64,000 bases of DNA from Vogesella aquatica (lineage in GTDB: Bacteria; Pseudomonadota; Gammaproteobacteria; Burkholderiales; Chromobacteriaceae): assembly GCF_028548455.1 (NCBI RefSeq), contig NZ_JAQQLF010000006.1:157261-221260 (forward strand), read 5' to 3'. The position numbers and the translations under genes are program-made. Below, piece after piece: positions 42,624 to 51,722 of this stretch. The notes beneath the pieces were generated by a model. It did not search any database, had not been told where the DNA came from, and saw nothing but the letters and a program-made list of their open reading frames with translations. Numbering within the stretch: position 1 is the first letter of the stretch; every line of letters starts with the position of its first letter.

Positions 42624-43067
42624 TTAAATGGTGTTCACGAATGCCAGCACTTCTTCGACATGGCCAGGGACCTTCAGGCCGCGCCAGGCTTTGAGGATAT
42701 TGCCCGCGCTGTCGATGACGAAAGTGCTGCGTTCGATTCCTCTTACCTGTTTGCCGTACATATTTTTCAGCTTCATGACAGCAAACAGATTACATACAGT
42801 TTCCTCCGGATCGCTGATCAATTCAAATGGCAATTCGTACTTGGCCTTGAAGTTTTCATGCGATTTCAGGCTGTCACGCGATACGCCCACAATGGTGACG
42901 TTGGCCGCAGCAAACGCAGCGTAGTGGTCGCGAAAGCCGATGGCCTGGGTGGTGCAGCCCGGGGTGTTGTCCTTGGGGTAAAAGTACAGCACGGTCAGGC
43001 CGCTGCCTGGCAGGGAGATGCTCTGGCCGGAGGTGGCGGGGGCGGTAAAGCTTGGGCAGTGTTCCAT
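42624..43067 (-). CDS. bcp: Thioredoxin-dependent peroxiredoxin, Bcp type
   Basis: The 147-residue protein has the peroxiredoxin motif YFYPKDNTPGCTTQAIGFRD with the peroxidatic Cys38. The second cysteine found five residues later in many Bcp proteins is replaced by isoleucine, so it may work as a one-cysteine enzyme or use the cysteine in EETVCNLF. It removes peroxides. A ribosome site (AAGGAAA) precedes the ATG. The thioredoxin reductase gene lies nearby on the same strand. Bases about 42720-42850 are AT-richer than the rest. Confidence 0.92.
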   Translation of the reverse strand: MEHCPSFTAPATSGQSISLPGSGLTVLYFYPKDNTPGCTTQAIGFRDHYAAFAAANVTIVGVSRDSLKSHENFKAKYELPFELISDPEETVCNLFAVMKLKNMYGKQVRGIERSTFVIDSAGNILKAWRGLKVPGHVEEVLAFVNTI

Positions 43068-43081
43068 CTTGTTTCCTTGTA

Positions 43082-43690
43082 TCAGCCGGGGCGTTTGAGC
43101 AGTGCCAGTACGGCACCGCTACCACCGTGCTGGGTGCGGGTTTCACAAAAGGCCAGTACTTCGGGGTGGTGTGTCAGCCAGCTGCGGACCATTTTGGGTA
43201 GCACGGGTTCGCCGCGCGAGCTCAAGCCTTTGCCGTGGATGATGCGTACGCACTGGCCCTTGTGGCGCGCGCGGTGCAGGAACAACGCCAGCTGTTCGTG
43301 CGCTTCGAAGCGGTCCAGGCCGTGCAGGTCCAGCTCGGCACATACTGGCCAGTGGCCGGCTTTCAGCTTTTTCAGCGTATGCGCCGGCATGCCGGGGCTG
43401 CGGTGTTCGATGTCGATGTGCGCCGGTTCGAACCAGCCCAGCATCTGGGCAAACAAGCCTTGTTCGTTCTCGCCGGGGTGATGCACGCGGTGCGCTGCAT
43501 GGTGTAGCGGGCGCGGCCGCGGGCGGGGCAGGGGGTGTTGTACGCGGCCGTCCGGCTTGAGCGGGCGGACATCGCGCATCAGGCTGGGGAAGTCCGGCTC
43601 CGGCGGCGGTGCCGCAACGGCCACAGGCAAGACCCTTGCGGGCCTTGCCTGTGGTTTGATCGGTTTTAGCTGCTCTTTGAGCGACTTCAA
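43082..43690 (-). CDS. Smr domain protein
   Basis: The 202-residue protein has a basic, proline-rich N-terminal half and a C-terminal Smr domain (about residues 115-195) with AELDLHGLDRFEAHEQL, RIIHGKGLSS and GGSGAVLALL. Smr domains are DNA or RNA endonucleases related to MutS2. The start appears to be TTG at 43690, seven bases after the trxB stop, with a stop codon just upstream in frame; no ATG fits as well. Confidence 0.85.
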   Translation of the reverse strand: MKSLKEQLKPIKPQARPARVLPVAVAAPPPEPDFPSLMRDVRPLKPDGRVQHPLPRPRPRPLHHAAHRVHHPGENEQGLFAQMLGWFEPAHIDIEHRSPGMPAHTLKKLKAGHWPVCAELDLHGLDRFEAHEQLALFLHRARHKGQCVRIIHGKGLSSRGEPVLPKMVRSWLTHHPEVLAFCETRTQHGGSGAVLALLKRPG

Positions 43691-43696
43691 CGTGTC

Positions 43697-44674
<978 letters not shown>

Positions 44675-44763
44675 TTAGTATTATTTTATCAGTAATCGGG
44701 AATGTGGCCGATAAAGTGTTTCTACTTGCCAAATAGTTTCTGGCTACCGGAAGGAGTAATGCG

Positions 44764-44943
44764 ATGGAGATTGGTTCCAGCACCAGCACAAACGTGAAGC
44801 AGGCTGCAGAAACGTTTGTGTTGAAAAAAGCCATGGAGGTGTCCAGCGACACCATGCAGACGCTGATGGCGTCCGTAGAGCAAAGTGCCCCCAAAACAAA
44901 CAACCCGCCTCACCTGGGGCAGACTGTGGATGTGAAGGCTTGA
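44764..44943 (+). CDS. YjfB-like putative motility protein
   Basis: The 59-residue protein starts MEIGSSTSTNVKQAAETFVL and continues KKAMEVSSDTMQTLMASVEQ, which fits the YjfB family of small proteins named putative motility proteins. A strong ribosome site (GGAAGGAG, 8 bases upstream) supports the start. It lies in the opposite direction to trxB and faces the Gln-rich protein gene; a shared terminator lies between them. Function is not known. Confidence 0.75.
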   Translation: MEIGSSTSTNVKQAAETFVLKKAMEVSSDTMQTLMASVEQSAPKTNNPPHLGQTVDVKA

Positions 44944-44964
44944 GCTGACCGCGCCTGCAGACAG

Positions 44965-44992
44965 AAAAACCCGCCTCGCAAGGCGGGTTTTT
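44965..44992. terminator. Bidirectional terminator after the YjfB-like gene
   Basis: AAAAACCCGCCT and AGGCGGGTTTTT are perfect 12-base inverted arms around CGCA. The A and T runs make it work on both strands. Confidence 0.92.
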
Positions 44993-45005
44993 CATGGCGA
45001 GGGGT

Positions 45006-45590
45006 TCAGGCGCTGAACTTTACGCCAGAGCTGCTTTGCAAAATGGATTGCGATGCCTGGTACTGTGCCACGGCTTGCTGCTGGGCGCTGGCATTGAGCT
45101 CGGCGCGGCTGCTGTCTTCGCTGCGGGCGGGCTGCTGTGGCGTGCTGCGCGGGGCGGCTGTTTGCTGGGCTGTCGTTTGCGACGGCGGGCTGGTGGCGGT
45201 GGTGGCATCATTGGTACTGCTATTGCCATTACCGCCGGGGTTGGCCGCAGGCTGGCTAGCCACAGGCTGTTCACTGCTGGTTGTGACGGCATTGTCGGTG
45301 CGCTGTTGCGCCTGCTGTACACGCACGGCCTGGGTGCTGAGTAGCTGGGCCTGCAGGCTGAACTGCAGGTCGGTAGCGCGCTTGTTCTGCTGCGGCGCGG
45401 CATTTTCGGGCTTGCTGGCTACTTGCTGGGTGGCGGCCTGCAGCTGGGCTTCGCGTGCGGTGCTGGCTTCGAGTGCCTGCTGGCCGGCTGATTCCAGGCT
45501 GCCGGTTTGCGGTAGCTCGCGCTGGCGTGCGGCTGTGCTGTCACGGTACAGCGGGCTGGGGCTGAGCGGGTTAGTGCTGCTGATGTCCAT
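45006..45590 (-). CDS. Low-complexity Gln/Ser/Ala-rich hypothetical protein
   Basis: A 194-residue protein of low complexity, rich in Gln, Ser, Ala and Thr, with no cysteine, no membrane segment and no signal peptide. The start MDISSTNPLSPSP and the end QYQASQSILQSSSGVKFSA have the look of secreted flagellar or rod-hook-type tails, but no family was recognised. The ATG at 45590 has a very strong ribosome site (AAGGAGGAG). It overlaps the last codons of the YbaN-like gene, so both share a message. A repeated-word copy lies at 45239. Confidence 0.65.
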   Translation of the reverse strand: MDISSTNPLSPSPLYRDSTAARQRELPQTGSLESAGQQALEASTAREAQLQAATQQVASKPENAAPQQNKRATDLQFSLQAQLLSTQAVRVQQAQQRTDNAVTTSSEQPVASQPAANPGGNGNSSTNDATTATSPPSQTTAQQTAAPRSTPQQPARSEDSSRAELNASAQQQAVAQYQASQSILQSSSGVKFSA

Positions 45591-46032
45591 GAGACTCCTC
45601 CTTGTGCGCCGCTTGTCGCAAGGCGCATTGCGGTAGTGGCTGCATCGTGCTGCTGGCGGTAATCGTAGGCAGGTGCCAGATCCAGGCGGACAGGCCTAGC
45701 CACAGTACGGCCAATATGGCTTGCAGTGCCGGCTGGCTGCCCAGCATGGCCAGGCTGGTGCCGAACGATAGCGCCATGGCGAGCAGGGCGACACGTTTGG
45801 TTGGTCTGCGCATGCCGCGATAAGTTCGCCAGTCACGGATGGCGGGGCCAAAGCGCGGGTGCTCCAGCAGTTTTTGTTCCAGTGCGGGGTGGCTGCGGGA
45901 AAAGCAGGCCGCCGCCATCAGGATGAATACCGTGGTAGGGAGCAGGGGGGTAACAGCACCAATGATGCCCAGCGCCAGGTTCAGCCAGCCCAGCGCGGCC
46001 CACAGGTGCTTGCGCGCAGTATGTATCGCCAT
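45571..46032 (-). CDS. DUF454 (YbaN) family inner-membrane protein
   Basis: The 153-residue protein has the family block LGWLNLALGIIGAVTPLLPTTVFILMAAACFSRS in two membrane helices, then WRTYRGMRRPTKRVAL, and two more helices (about residues 85-120). The C-terminal tail is His/Gln rich. The role of YbaN is not known. The ribosome site is weak (GGGGGAAA). Confidence 0.85.
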   Translation of the reverse strand: MAIHTARKHLWAALGWLNLALGIIGAVTPLLPTTVFILMAAACFSRSHPALEQKLLEHPRFGPAIRDWRTYRGMRRPTKRVALLAMALSFGTSLAMLGSQPALQAILAVLWLGLSAWIWHLPTITASSTMQPLPQCALRQAAHKEESHGHQQH

Positions 46033-46088
46033 ATTTCCCCCGCCGGCAGTGTCTTTACTAGCAGCTTAGCGCCTGTCTTGTCATACGG

Positions 46089-46682
46089 CTAGCGCGTTTG
46101 CAGGGTCAGCGCCAGCATGAGTTCGGCCAGCTGGGCTACCGATAGCTCGCCGTTGTTGCGGTACCACTGCACTGTCCAGTGCAGGCTACCCAGCAGGGTG
46201 CGGCGCAGCAGGTGGGTATCCTGTTTGATCAGGCCTTCTGCGGCGGCTTCGTCCAGTACGCCTTGCCACAGTGCTTCGTAGCGGTCGCGCAGTACGATCA
46301 GGCCTGGTTTGGCACTGTCGGAAACACTGCGCCATTCGTACAGCATGACTTCCAGTGCCGCCTGGTTGTCACCCAGTAGCGAGTGCAGGTGCACGTGGAA
46401 CAGTGCGGCCAACTTGCTGCGGGTATCGTTGGCCGCAGCCAGGGTCAGGGCCAGCTGTTCGGTGGTGGCGGTAATGCCCAGGGCCATCACGGCAACCAGA
46501 ATCTCTTCCTTGGTGCGGAAGTGATAGAACAGGCTGCCCGATTGCAGGCCTACCGCATTGCCCAGGTCGCGTACGGTGGTGCGTTCGTAGCCCTGGTCGC
46601 GAAACAGTTTGGCCGCGGCGCGGATCAGCTCCATGCGGCGGCTGTTGGCTTCCTGGTGGTTGTTCAGATCGTTGCGGCTCAT
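46089..46682 (-). CDS. TetR family transcription regulator
   Basis: The 197-residue protein has an N-terminal helix-turn-helix (about residues 18-65; IRAAAKLFRDQGYERTTVRD, GLQSGSLFYHFRTKEEIL), typical of TetR proteins, and an all-helical ligand domain. The pattern is close to the fatty-acid or acyl-CoA responsive subgroups, but this is a guess. Its start overlaps the waaF stop as ATGA, so it is translated with waaF, an unusual pairing. Confidence 0.88.
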   Translation of the reverse strand: MSRNDLNNHQEANSRRMELIRAAAKLFRDQGYERTTVRDLGNAVGLQSGSLFYHFRTKEEILVAVMALGITATTEQLALTLAAANDTRSKLAALFHVHLHSLLGDNQAALEVMLYEWRSVSDSAKPGLIVLRDRYEALWQGVLDEAAAEGLIKQDTHLLRRTLLGSLHWTVQWYRNNGELSVAQLAELMLALTLQTR

Positions 46683-47734
46683 GCTTCGCTCTTGGTGGTG
46701 GGTTCGCTGCGGTTGGCAGCGAGTTTCAATAGCCCGTCGGCCGCGCTGCGTACCTGCTGTGGTGGCAGGTTTTCCAGGCAGTGCGTATGTTTGTACGGGC
46801 AGGTGCGCTCAAAGCAGGGGCTGCAGTCCATGTTCAGCGAGACAATGCTGGCGCTGTGGCTTAGCGGGGGGGTGAAGTCGGGGCTGGAGGAGCCGTACAC
46901 GCCTACCAGCGGCACGCCCAGTGCCGCGGCAACGTGCATCAGGCCGGAGTCGTTGCATACCGCCAGCTTGGCCAGGCCCATCAGGTCGATGGCTTCCTCC
47001 AGGCCGGTCTTGCCGCACAGGTTCAGTGCGCAGCCGTCGGCCAGGAGGGCGATTTCGTCGCCGACATCCTTGTCCTTGCCCGAGCCAAACAGCCACACTT
47101 GGTAGCCTTCGGCATGGTACTGGCGTGCCAGCTCGGCAAAGTGGCGCGCGGGCCAGCGCTTGGCCGGGCCGTATTCGGCGCCGGGGCACATGGCGACGAT
47201 GGGCTGCGCCAGCGACAAGCCCAGTTTGCGCGCGGTGTTTTCCTGCGCAGCAGGCGTGGAGCGCAGCTGCGGGTGGGCGATGGGGCGGTGCAGCGCCTGG
47301 CGCGGCGGCTCGCCCAGTGCACAGAAGCGTTCCACCATGGTGGGCAGCGCGTGCTCGTCCAGCTCGCGGGTGTCGTTCAGCAGGCCGTAGCGCAGTTCGC
47401 CGGTAAAACCGGTGCGTAGTGGTATGCCGGCCAGGAACGGAATCAGCGCCGCCTTGAGCGAATTGGGCAGTACCACGACCTGGTCGAAGTTCTCTTGCCG
47501 CAGTGCGCGCGCTACCCGCCAGCGTTCACCCAGGCGCAGCTGGCCATGGCCGAACGGGTTCAGGTGCGCCTTGGCGACTTCCGGCATGCGCGATAGCAGG
47601 GGCAGCGTCCATGCCGGGGCAAAGACGTGCAGCTCCAGGCCGGGGTGGCGTTCGTGCAGGCGGCGGTACAGTGGCTGCGCCATCACGCTGTCGCCTACCC
47701 AGGACGGGCCGATTACCAGTATTTTTTTGATCAT
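46679..47734 (-). CDS. waaF: ADP-heptose:LPS heptosyltransferase II WaaF
   Basis: The 351-residue glycosyltransferase family 9 enzyme adds the second heptose to the LPS inner core. It begins KKILVIGPSWVGDSVMAQPLYRRL, the usual WaaF start, and has PGAEYGPAKRWPARHFAELA and the nucleotide-sugar block NDSGLMHVAAALGVPLVGVYGSSSP. ATG at 47734 was chosen over one three codons upstream. It shows the organism is Gram-negative with an LPS core. Confidence 0.93.
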   Translation of the reverse strand: MIKKILVIGPSWVGDSVMAQPLYRRLHERHPGLELHVFAPAWTLPLLSRMPEVAKAHLNPFGHGQLRLGERWRVARALRQENFDQVVVLPNSLKAALIPFLAGIPLRTGFTGELRYGLLNDTRELDEHALPTMVERFCALGEPPRQALHRPIAHPQLRSTPAAQENTARKLGLSLAQPIVAMCPGAEYGPAKRWPARHFAELARQYHAEGYQVWLFGSGKDKDVGDEIALLADGCALNLCGKTGLEEAIDLMGLAKLAVCNDSGLMHVAAALGVPLVGVYGSSSPDFTPPLSHSASIVSLNMDCSPCFERTCPYKHTHCLENLPPQQVRSAADGLLKLAANRSEPTTKSEA

Positions 47735-47747
47735 GTATACAAGCAAA

Positions 47748-47772
47748 AAAGGTGTAGCCAGGCCACACCTTT
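47748..47772 (-). terminator. Terminator of the ilvE and zinc-finger genes
   Basis: On the minus strand AAAGGTGT and ACACCTTT form a stem followed by TTTTTG. It lies between the zinc-finger gene and the waaF start. Confidence 0.85.
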
Positions 47773-47795
47773 GTTCAGGCTGTCAGTAAAGAGGC

Positions 47796-48002
47796 TTAAT
47801 GGTGGCCGTGCGGCAGCGGGCCGGTCAGCTTGTAACGGGTGCCACAGTACGGGCACAGGGCTTCGCCACCGTTTTTGGCTACCGGCAGGAAGACGCGCGG
47901 GTGCGAGTTCCACGCTACCATGTCCGGGGTGGGACAGTGCAGCGGCAGGTCCTTGGCGGTAACTTCGATGATGCGAGCGGTGTTTTCTTTCAGTTCGGCC
48001 AT
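47796..48002 (-). CDS. Small zinc-finger protein (zf-CHCC family)
   Basis: The 68-residue protein has the CHCC zinc-binding pattern: Cys in DLPLHCPTPD, His in WNSHPRVFLPV and the pair CPYCGTRYKL. This family matches the mitochondrial complex I subunit NDUFS6-like zinc finger and is common after ilvE in betaproteobacteria. Function in bacteria is not known. It follows ilvE by 48 bases, with GGAAG before the ATG. Confidence 0.88.
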   Translation of the reverse strand: MAELKENTARIIEVTAKDLPLHCPTPDMVAWNSHPRVFLPVAKNGGEALCPYCGTRYKLTGPLPHGHH

Positions 48003-48050
48003 GCTGTTAGCTTCCGGTTGGGGCCCGCTGGGCGGGCCGTCTTGCTGTAA

Positions 48051-48974
48051 TCAGGCGACGTGGGTCAGCCAGTGTTGCTTGCTTTCATCCAGGCCTTTGA
48101 CGCAGTCAAAGTAGCGTTTCTGGATTTCGGCGGTAATCGGGCCGCGTTTGCCCTCGCCAATCGCGCGACGGTCCAGCTCGCGTATCGGGGTGACTTCGGC
48201 GGCGGTGCCGGTGAAGAAGGCTTCGTCGGCGCTGTAGACTTCGTCACGGGTGATGCGTTTTTCTACCAGCTCCAGGCCCATTTCGTCGGCAATCTGCACC
48301 ACGGTGTCGCGGGTGATGCCTTCCAGTGCGCTGGTGAGGTCGGGAGTGTATAGCTTGCCCTTGCGTACGATAAAGATGTTTTCGCCGGAGCCTTCCGCCA
48401 CAAAGCCGTCTACGTCCAGCAGCAGGGCTTCGTCGTAGCCGTCTGCCGTGGCTTCGTTATTGGCCAGGATGGAGTTCATGTAGTTGCCGTTGGCCTTGGC
48501 CTTGCACATGGTGATGTTTACGTGGTGGCGGGTGAACGAGCTGGTTTTCACGCGAATGCCTTTTTCCAGGCCTTCTTCACCCAGGTAGGCGCCCCACGGC
48601 CAGGCAGCCACGATCAGCTGTACATCGTCCTTTTTCGGCGCTACGCCCAGCTTGCCGGAGCCGTAAAAGGCCATTGGGCGGAAGTAGCACGATTTCAGCT
48701 GGTTGGCTTTCACCACGTCCAGGTGGGCCTGGTTGACTTGCTGTTTGGTGAATGGCAGGTCCATGCCCAGGATCTTGGCAGAGCGGAACAGGCGGTCGGT
48801 ATGGTCTTGCAGGCGGAAAATGGCCGGACCACGCGCGGTTTCGTAGGCGCGCACGCCTTCGAATACGCCCATGCCGTAGTGCAGGGTGTGGGTCAGTACG
48901 TGGGTGGTGGCATTACGCCACTCGACCAGTTCGCCGTTGTACCAGATGAAACCGTCGCGGTCTGCCATCGACAT
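48051..48974 (-). CDS. ilvE: Branched-chain amino acid aminotransferase IlvE
   Basis: The 307-residue class IV PLP aminotransferase makes or degrades leucine, isoleucine and valine. It has [16 protein letters not shown], the lysine in [13 protein letters not shown] that should hold PLP, and the signature [18 protein letters not shown] with GITRDTV. The ATG at 48974 is set by GGAGAA upstream. The zinc-finger gene follows on the same strand. Confidence 0.95.
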   Translation of the reverse strand: MSMADRDGFIWYNGELVEWRNATTHVLTHTLHYGMGVFEGVRAYETARGPAIFRLQDHTDRLFRSAKILGMDLPFTKQQVNQAHLDVVKANQLKSCYFRPMAFYGSGKLGVAPKKDDVQLIVAAWPWGAYLGEEGLEKGIRVKTSSFTRHHVNITMCKAKANGNYMNSILANNEATADGYDEALLLDVDGFVAEGSGENIFIVRKGKLYTPDLTSALEGITRDTVVQIADEMGLELVEKRITRDEVYSADEAFFTGTAAEVTPIRELDRRAIGEGKRGPITAEIQKRYFDCVKGLDESKQHWLTHVA

Positions 48975-49024
48975 GATGAATTCTCCGAGTCCTGTTTTTG
49001 CTGTGTTGCGATTATACAGTTGCC

Positions 49025-51721
49025 CTACTGAAAGTGAACCGGCTTTTCCGCATGCTCGCCGGCGGCGGCAAACACACTTTGCCACAGTGCCTGTACCTGC
49101 TGGTAGGCCTCGATAGGCGGGTGGCTGCACTTGTCGCTGCCGTCCAGCCTGCTGGCGTGCTGCAGGCGGCGGTATAGCCGATACGCCTGGCGCGCGGCTT
49201 CGGCTAGTGTGGCCGGAATCAGGCTGGCGTCGGCAGCGGCGGCCAGCAGGGCAATATTGCCGCTATTGGCCAGCAGGGCCTGGTGCTGGCCGGCGTGCGC
49301 CAGCACCAGGTATTGCACGATGAACTCGACGTCCACAATGCCGCCGCGGGCGTGTTTCACATCCGCTACGTTGGCCGCATGGCTTTCCAGCATCTTGTTG
49401 CGCATGGCCACCACTTCGGCACCCAGGGCGGCGCAGTCTCGCGGTAGCGCCAGCACTTGCTGGCGAATCGCCTCGAAGCGCGCGCCGATATCGGCGTTGC
49501 CGCACACGAAGCGCGCGCGGGTAAGTGCCTGGTGTTCCCATAGCCACGCTTTGTGGTGCTGGTAGTGCTCGAAGGCTTCCACGCTGCTCACCAGCAGGCC
49601 GCTGGCGCCGTCCGGGCGCAGGCGGATATCGATGTCGTACAGCACGCCAGCCGATGTGGTGCTGGTGAGCCAGGTGATGATCTTGCGCGCCAGGCGCGAG
49701 TACAGGTCGGCAGCGTCGGGGTGATCGTCGTCGTACAGAAAAATTACGTCCAGGTCCGAGGCGTAGCCCAGCTCTTTGCCGCCCAGTTTGCCGTAGCCCA
49801 CCACGCTGAATAATGGCTCGTCACGGTGGCGCTTGGGGATGTCCAGCCAGGCGTGGCGTACGGTGACGTCCAGCACCAGGTCGGCCAGACGGGATAGCTC
49901 GTCGCTGAGTGCTTCCAGTGTCCACATGCCGGCCAGGTCTTGCGCTACCAGGCGGAAGGTCTGTGCGTGCTGGAAGTGGCGTAGCGCGTCCATTTGCGCC
50001 TCTACGTCACCATGGCACTCGGCCAGCTGTTGCTCCAGCTGTGCGGCCAACTGTGGCCAGTCCGGCGTGGCGTACAGCACGCGGGCGTCCAAGAGCTCGT
50101 CCAGCAGGATGGGGTGGCGCGACAGGTAGTCGGAGACCCAGGCGCTGGACGAATACAGCGAGGCCAGCCGCTGCAGTGTTTGCGGGTATTCCAGCAGCAA
50201 CGACAGGTAGGACGCGCGCCGGCTGATGGCGTCGATCAGCTGCAGGATGCGCTGCAGCGTGGTGTCGGGGTTGTCAAAACTGGTGGCTACTTCCATTAGC
50301 GGGCCCATCAGCGCGTCCAGCTTTTTACGGCTGGCATCCGGCATCTGCTGGTAACGTTGGCCGCAGGCCAGGCTACGCAGCTGGCGCTGCATGTCGTCCG
50401 GGGCGTGGTAGCCCAGGCTGGCCAGGCGCGGGGCGATGTCGACATTGGCAATATCGCGCCAGTCGGATTCCAGCGGGTGGGCGGCGGCACCTTCGGTAGG
50501 CAGGAAGAATACCTGCTCGAAGTGCCGGGTGACGCGGCGGCGGTGCTGGTTCAGCTCGTCCAGGAAGGCCTGCCAGCTGGCAAAGCCCATGCTGCTGGCG
50601 ATGCGCTGGCGGTTTTCTTCACCGGCGGGCAGGCTTTGCGTTTGCTGGTCGTCCAGGTATTGCAGCCGGTGTTCGAGATTGCGCAGAAAGGTGTAGGCGT
50701 CCAGCAGCTCGGTGACGGTGTCTGGCTCCAGCAAGCGCAGCTCGGCCAGTACGGCGTAGGTGTCGCGCGTGCTTTTTAGCTGCAGGCGGCGTTCGCGGCC
50801 GCCACGGATCAGCTGGAATACCTGGGCGATGAACTCTACCTCGCGGATGCCGCCCGGCCCCAGCTTGATGTTGTCGGCCATGTCGCGGCGCGCCACTTCG
50901 CGGCGGATCTGGGCGTGCAGCTCGCGCATGGCGCCGTAGGCGCCGTAGTCCAGGTATTTGCGGTACACAAAAGGACGCACCAGTGCTTCCAGCTGGCTGG
51001 CGTCGCCACTCATCACACGGGCCTTGATCCAGGCGTAGCGTTCCCACTCGCGGCCCTGGGTCAGCAGGTAGTTTTCCAGCGCCGCCAGGCTCATCACCAG
51101 CGGGCCGCTGTCGCCGTAGGGGCGCAGGCGCATGTCCACGCGGAACACCTGGCCATCGTAGGTCAGGTCGTTGATGGCGCTGATCAGCAGCTTGCCCAGG
51201 CGGGTGAAGTACTCGTGGTTGGACAGGCGGCGCGGGCCGCTGGTATCGCCGTCTTCCGGGTAGATGAAGATCAGGTCGATGTCGCTGGAGACGTTCAGCT
51301 CGTAACCGCCCAGCTTGCCCATGCCGATGACGATCAGCTCCTGCACCTCGCCGCTTTCCTCGCCGATGGGGTCACCCAGGTTGGCCAGCGCGCGGCGTGC
51401 CACCGGTAGCGTGGTTTGCACGGCAAAGTCGGCCAGCTGGCTGATGGTGGTTACCACTTCGTGCAGGTCGGCCAGGCCGGCGTGGTCGCGGGTAATCAGC
51501 CGTGCCATCACGGCAATGCGCAGCTTGCGCAGGGCGGGGGTGAGGGTGTCGATGCTGTCGAAAGTGGCCCAGTCGGCAAAGCCGGCCATTTCGGCGGCAT
51601 CAAACGGGTGATCCAGCCGTGCGGCCAACCTGTCGGCCTCGTCCGGGCGGGCCGTCAGCTGGCGGTCCAGGTAGTAACTGAATGTACGGGCACAGGCGAT
51701 GGCGGCGGTATTTGCTGGCAT
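49025..51721 (-). CDS. glnE: Bifunctional glutamine synthetase adenylyltransferase/deadenylase GlnE
   Basis: The 898-residue enzyme switches glutamine synthetase off and on by adding or removing AMP. It has two nucleotidyltransferase domains with the same signature: [23 protein letters not shown] (first) and [23 protein letters not shown] (second), each followed by a regulatory helical domain ([16 protein letters not shown] and [12 protein letters not shown]). The ATG at 51721 abuts the start of the divergent yhdP gene, so the promoters must lie within coding sequence. Confidence 0.95.
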   Translation of the reverse strand: MPANTAAIACARTFSYYLDRQLTARPDEADRLAARLDHPFDAAEMAGFADWATFDSIDTLTPALRKLRIAVMARLITRDHAGLADLHEVVTTISQLADFAVQTTLPVARRALANLGDPIGEESGEVQELIVIGMGKLGGYELNVSSDIDLIFIYPEDGDTSGPRRLSNHEYFTRLGKLLISAINDLTYDGQVFRVDMRLRPYGDSGPLVMSLAALENYLLTQGREWERYAWIKARVMSGDASQLEALVRPFVYRKYLDYGAYGAMRELHAQIRREVARRDMADNIKLGPGGIREVEFIAQVFQLIRGGRERRLQLKSTRDTYAVLAELRLLEPDTVTELLDAYTFLRNLEHRLQYLDDQQTQSLPAGEENRQRIASSMGFASWQAFLDELNQHRRRVTRHFEQVFFLPTEGAAAHPLESDWRDIANVDIAPRLASLGYHAPDDMQRQLRSLACGQRYQQMPDASRKKLDALMGPLMEVATSFDNPDTTLQRILQLIDAISRRASYLSLLLEYPQTLQRLASLYSSSAWVSDYLSRHPILLDELLDARVLYATPDWPQLAAQLEQQLAECHGDVEAQMDALRHFQHAQTFRLVAQDLAGMWTLEALSDELSRLADLVLDVTVRHAWLDIPKRHRDEPLFSVVGYGKLGGKELGYASDLDVIFLYDDDHPDAADLYSRLARKIITWLTSTTSAGVLYDIDIRLRPDGASGLLVSSVEAFEHYQHHKAWLWEHQALTRARFVCGNADIGARFEAIRQQVLALPRDCAALGAEVVAMRNKMLESHAANVADVKHARGGIVDVEFIVQYLVLAHAGQHQALLANSGNIALLAAAADASLIPATLAEAARQAYRLYRRLQHASRLDGSDKCSHPPIEAYQQVQALWQSVFAAAGEHAEKPVHFQ

Positions 51722-51722
51722 A

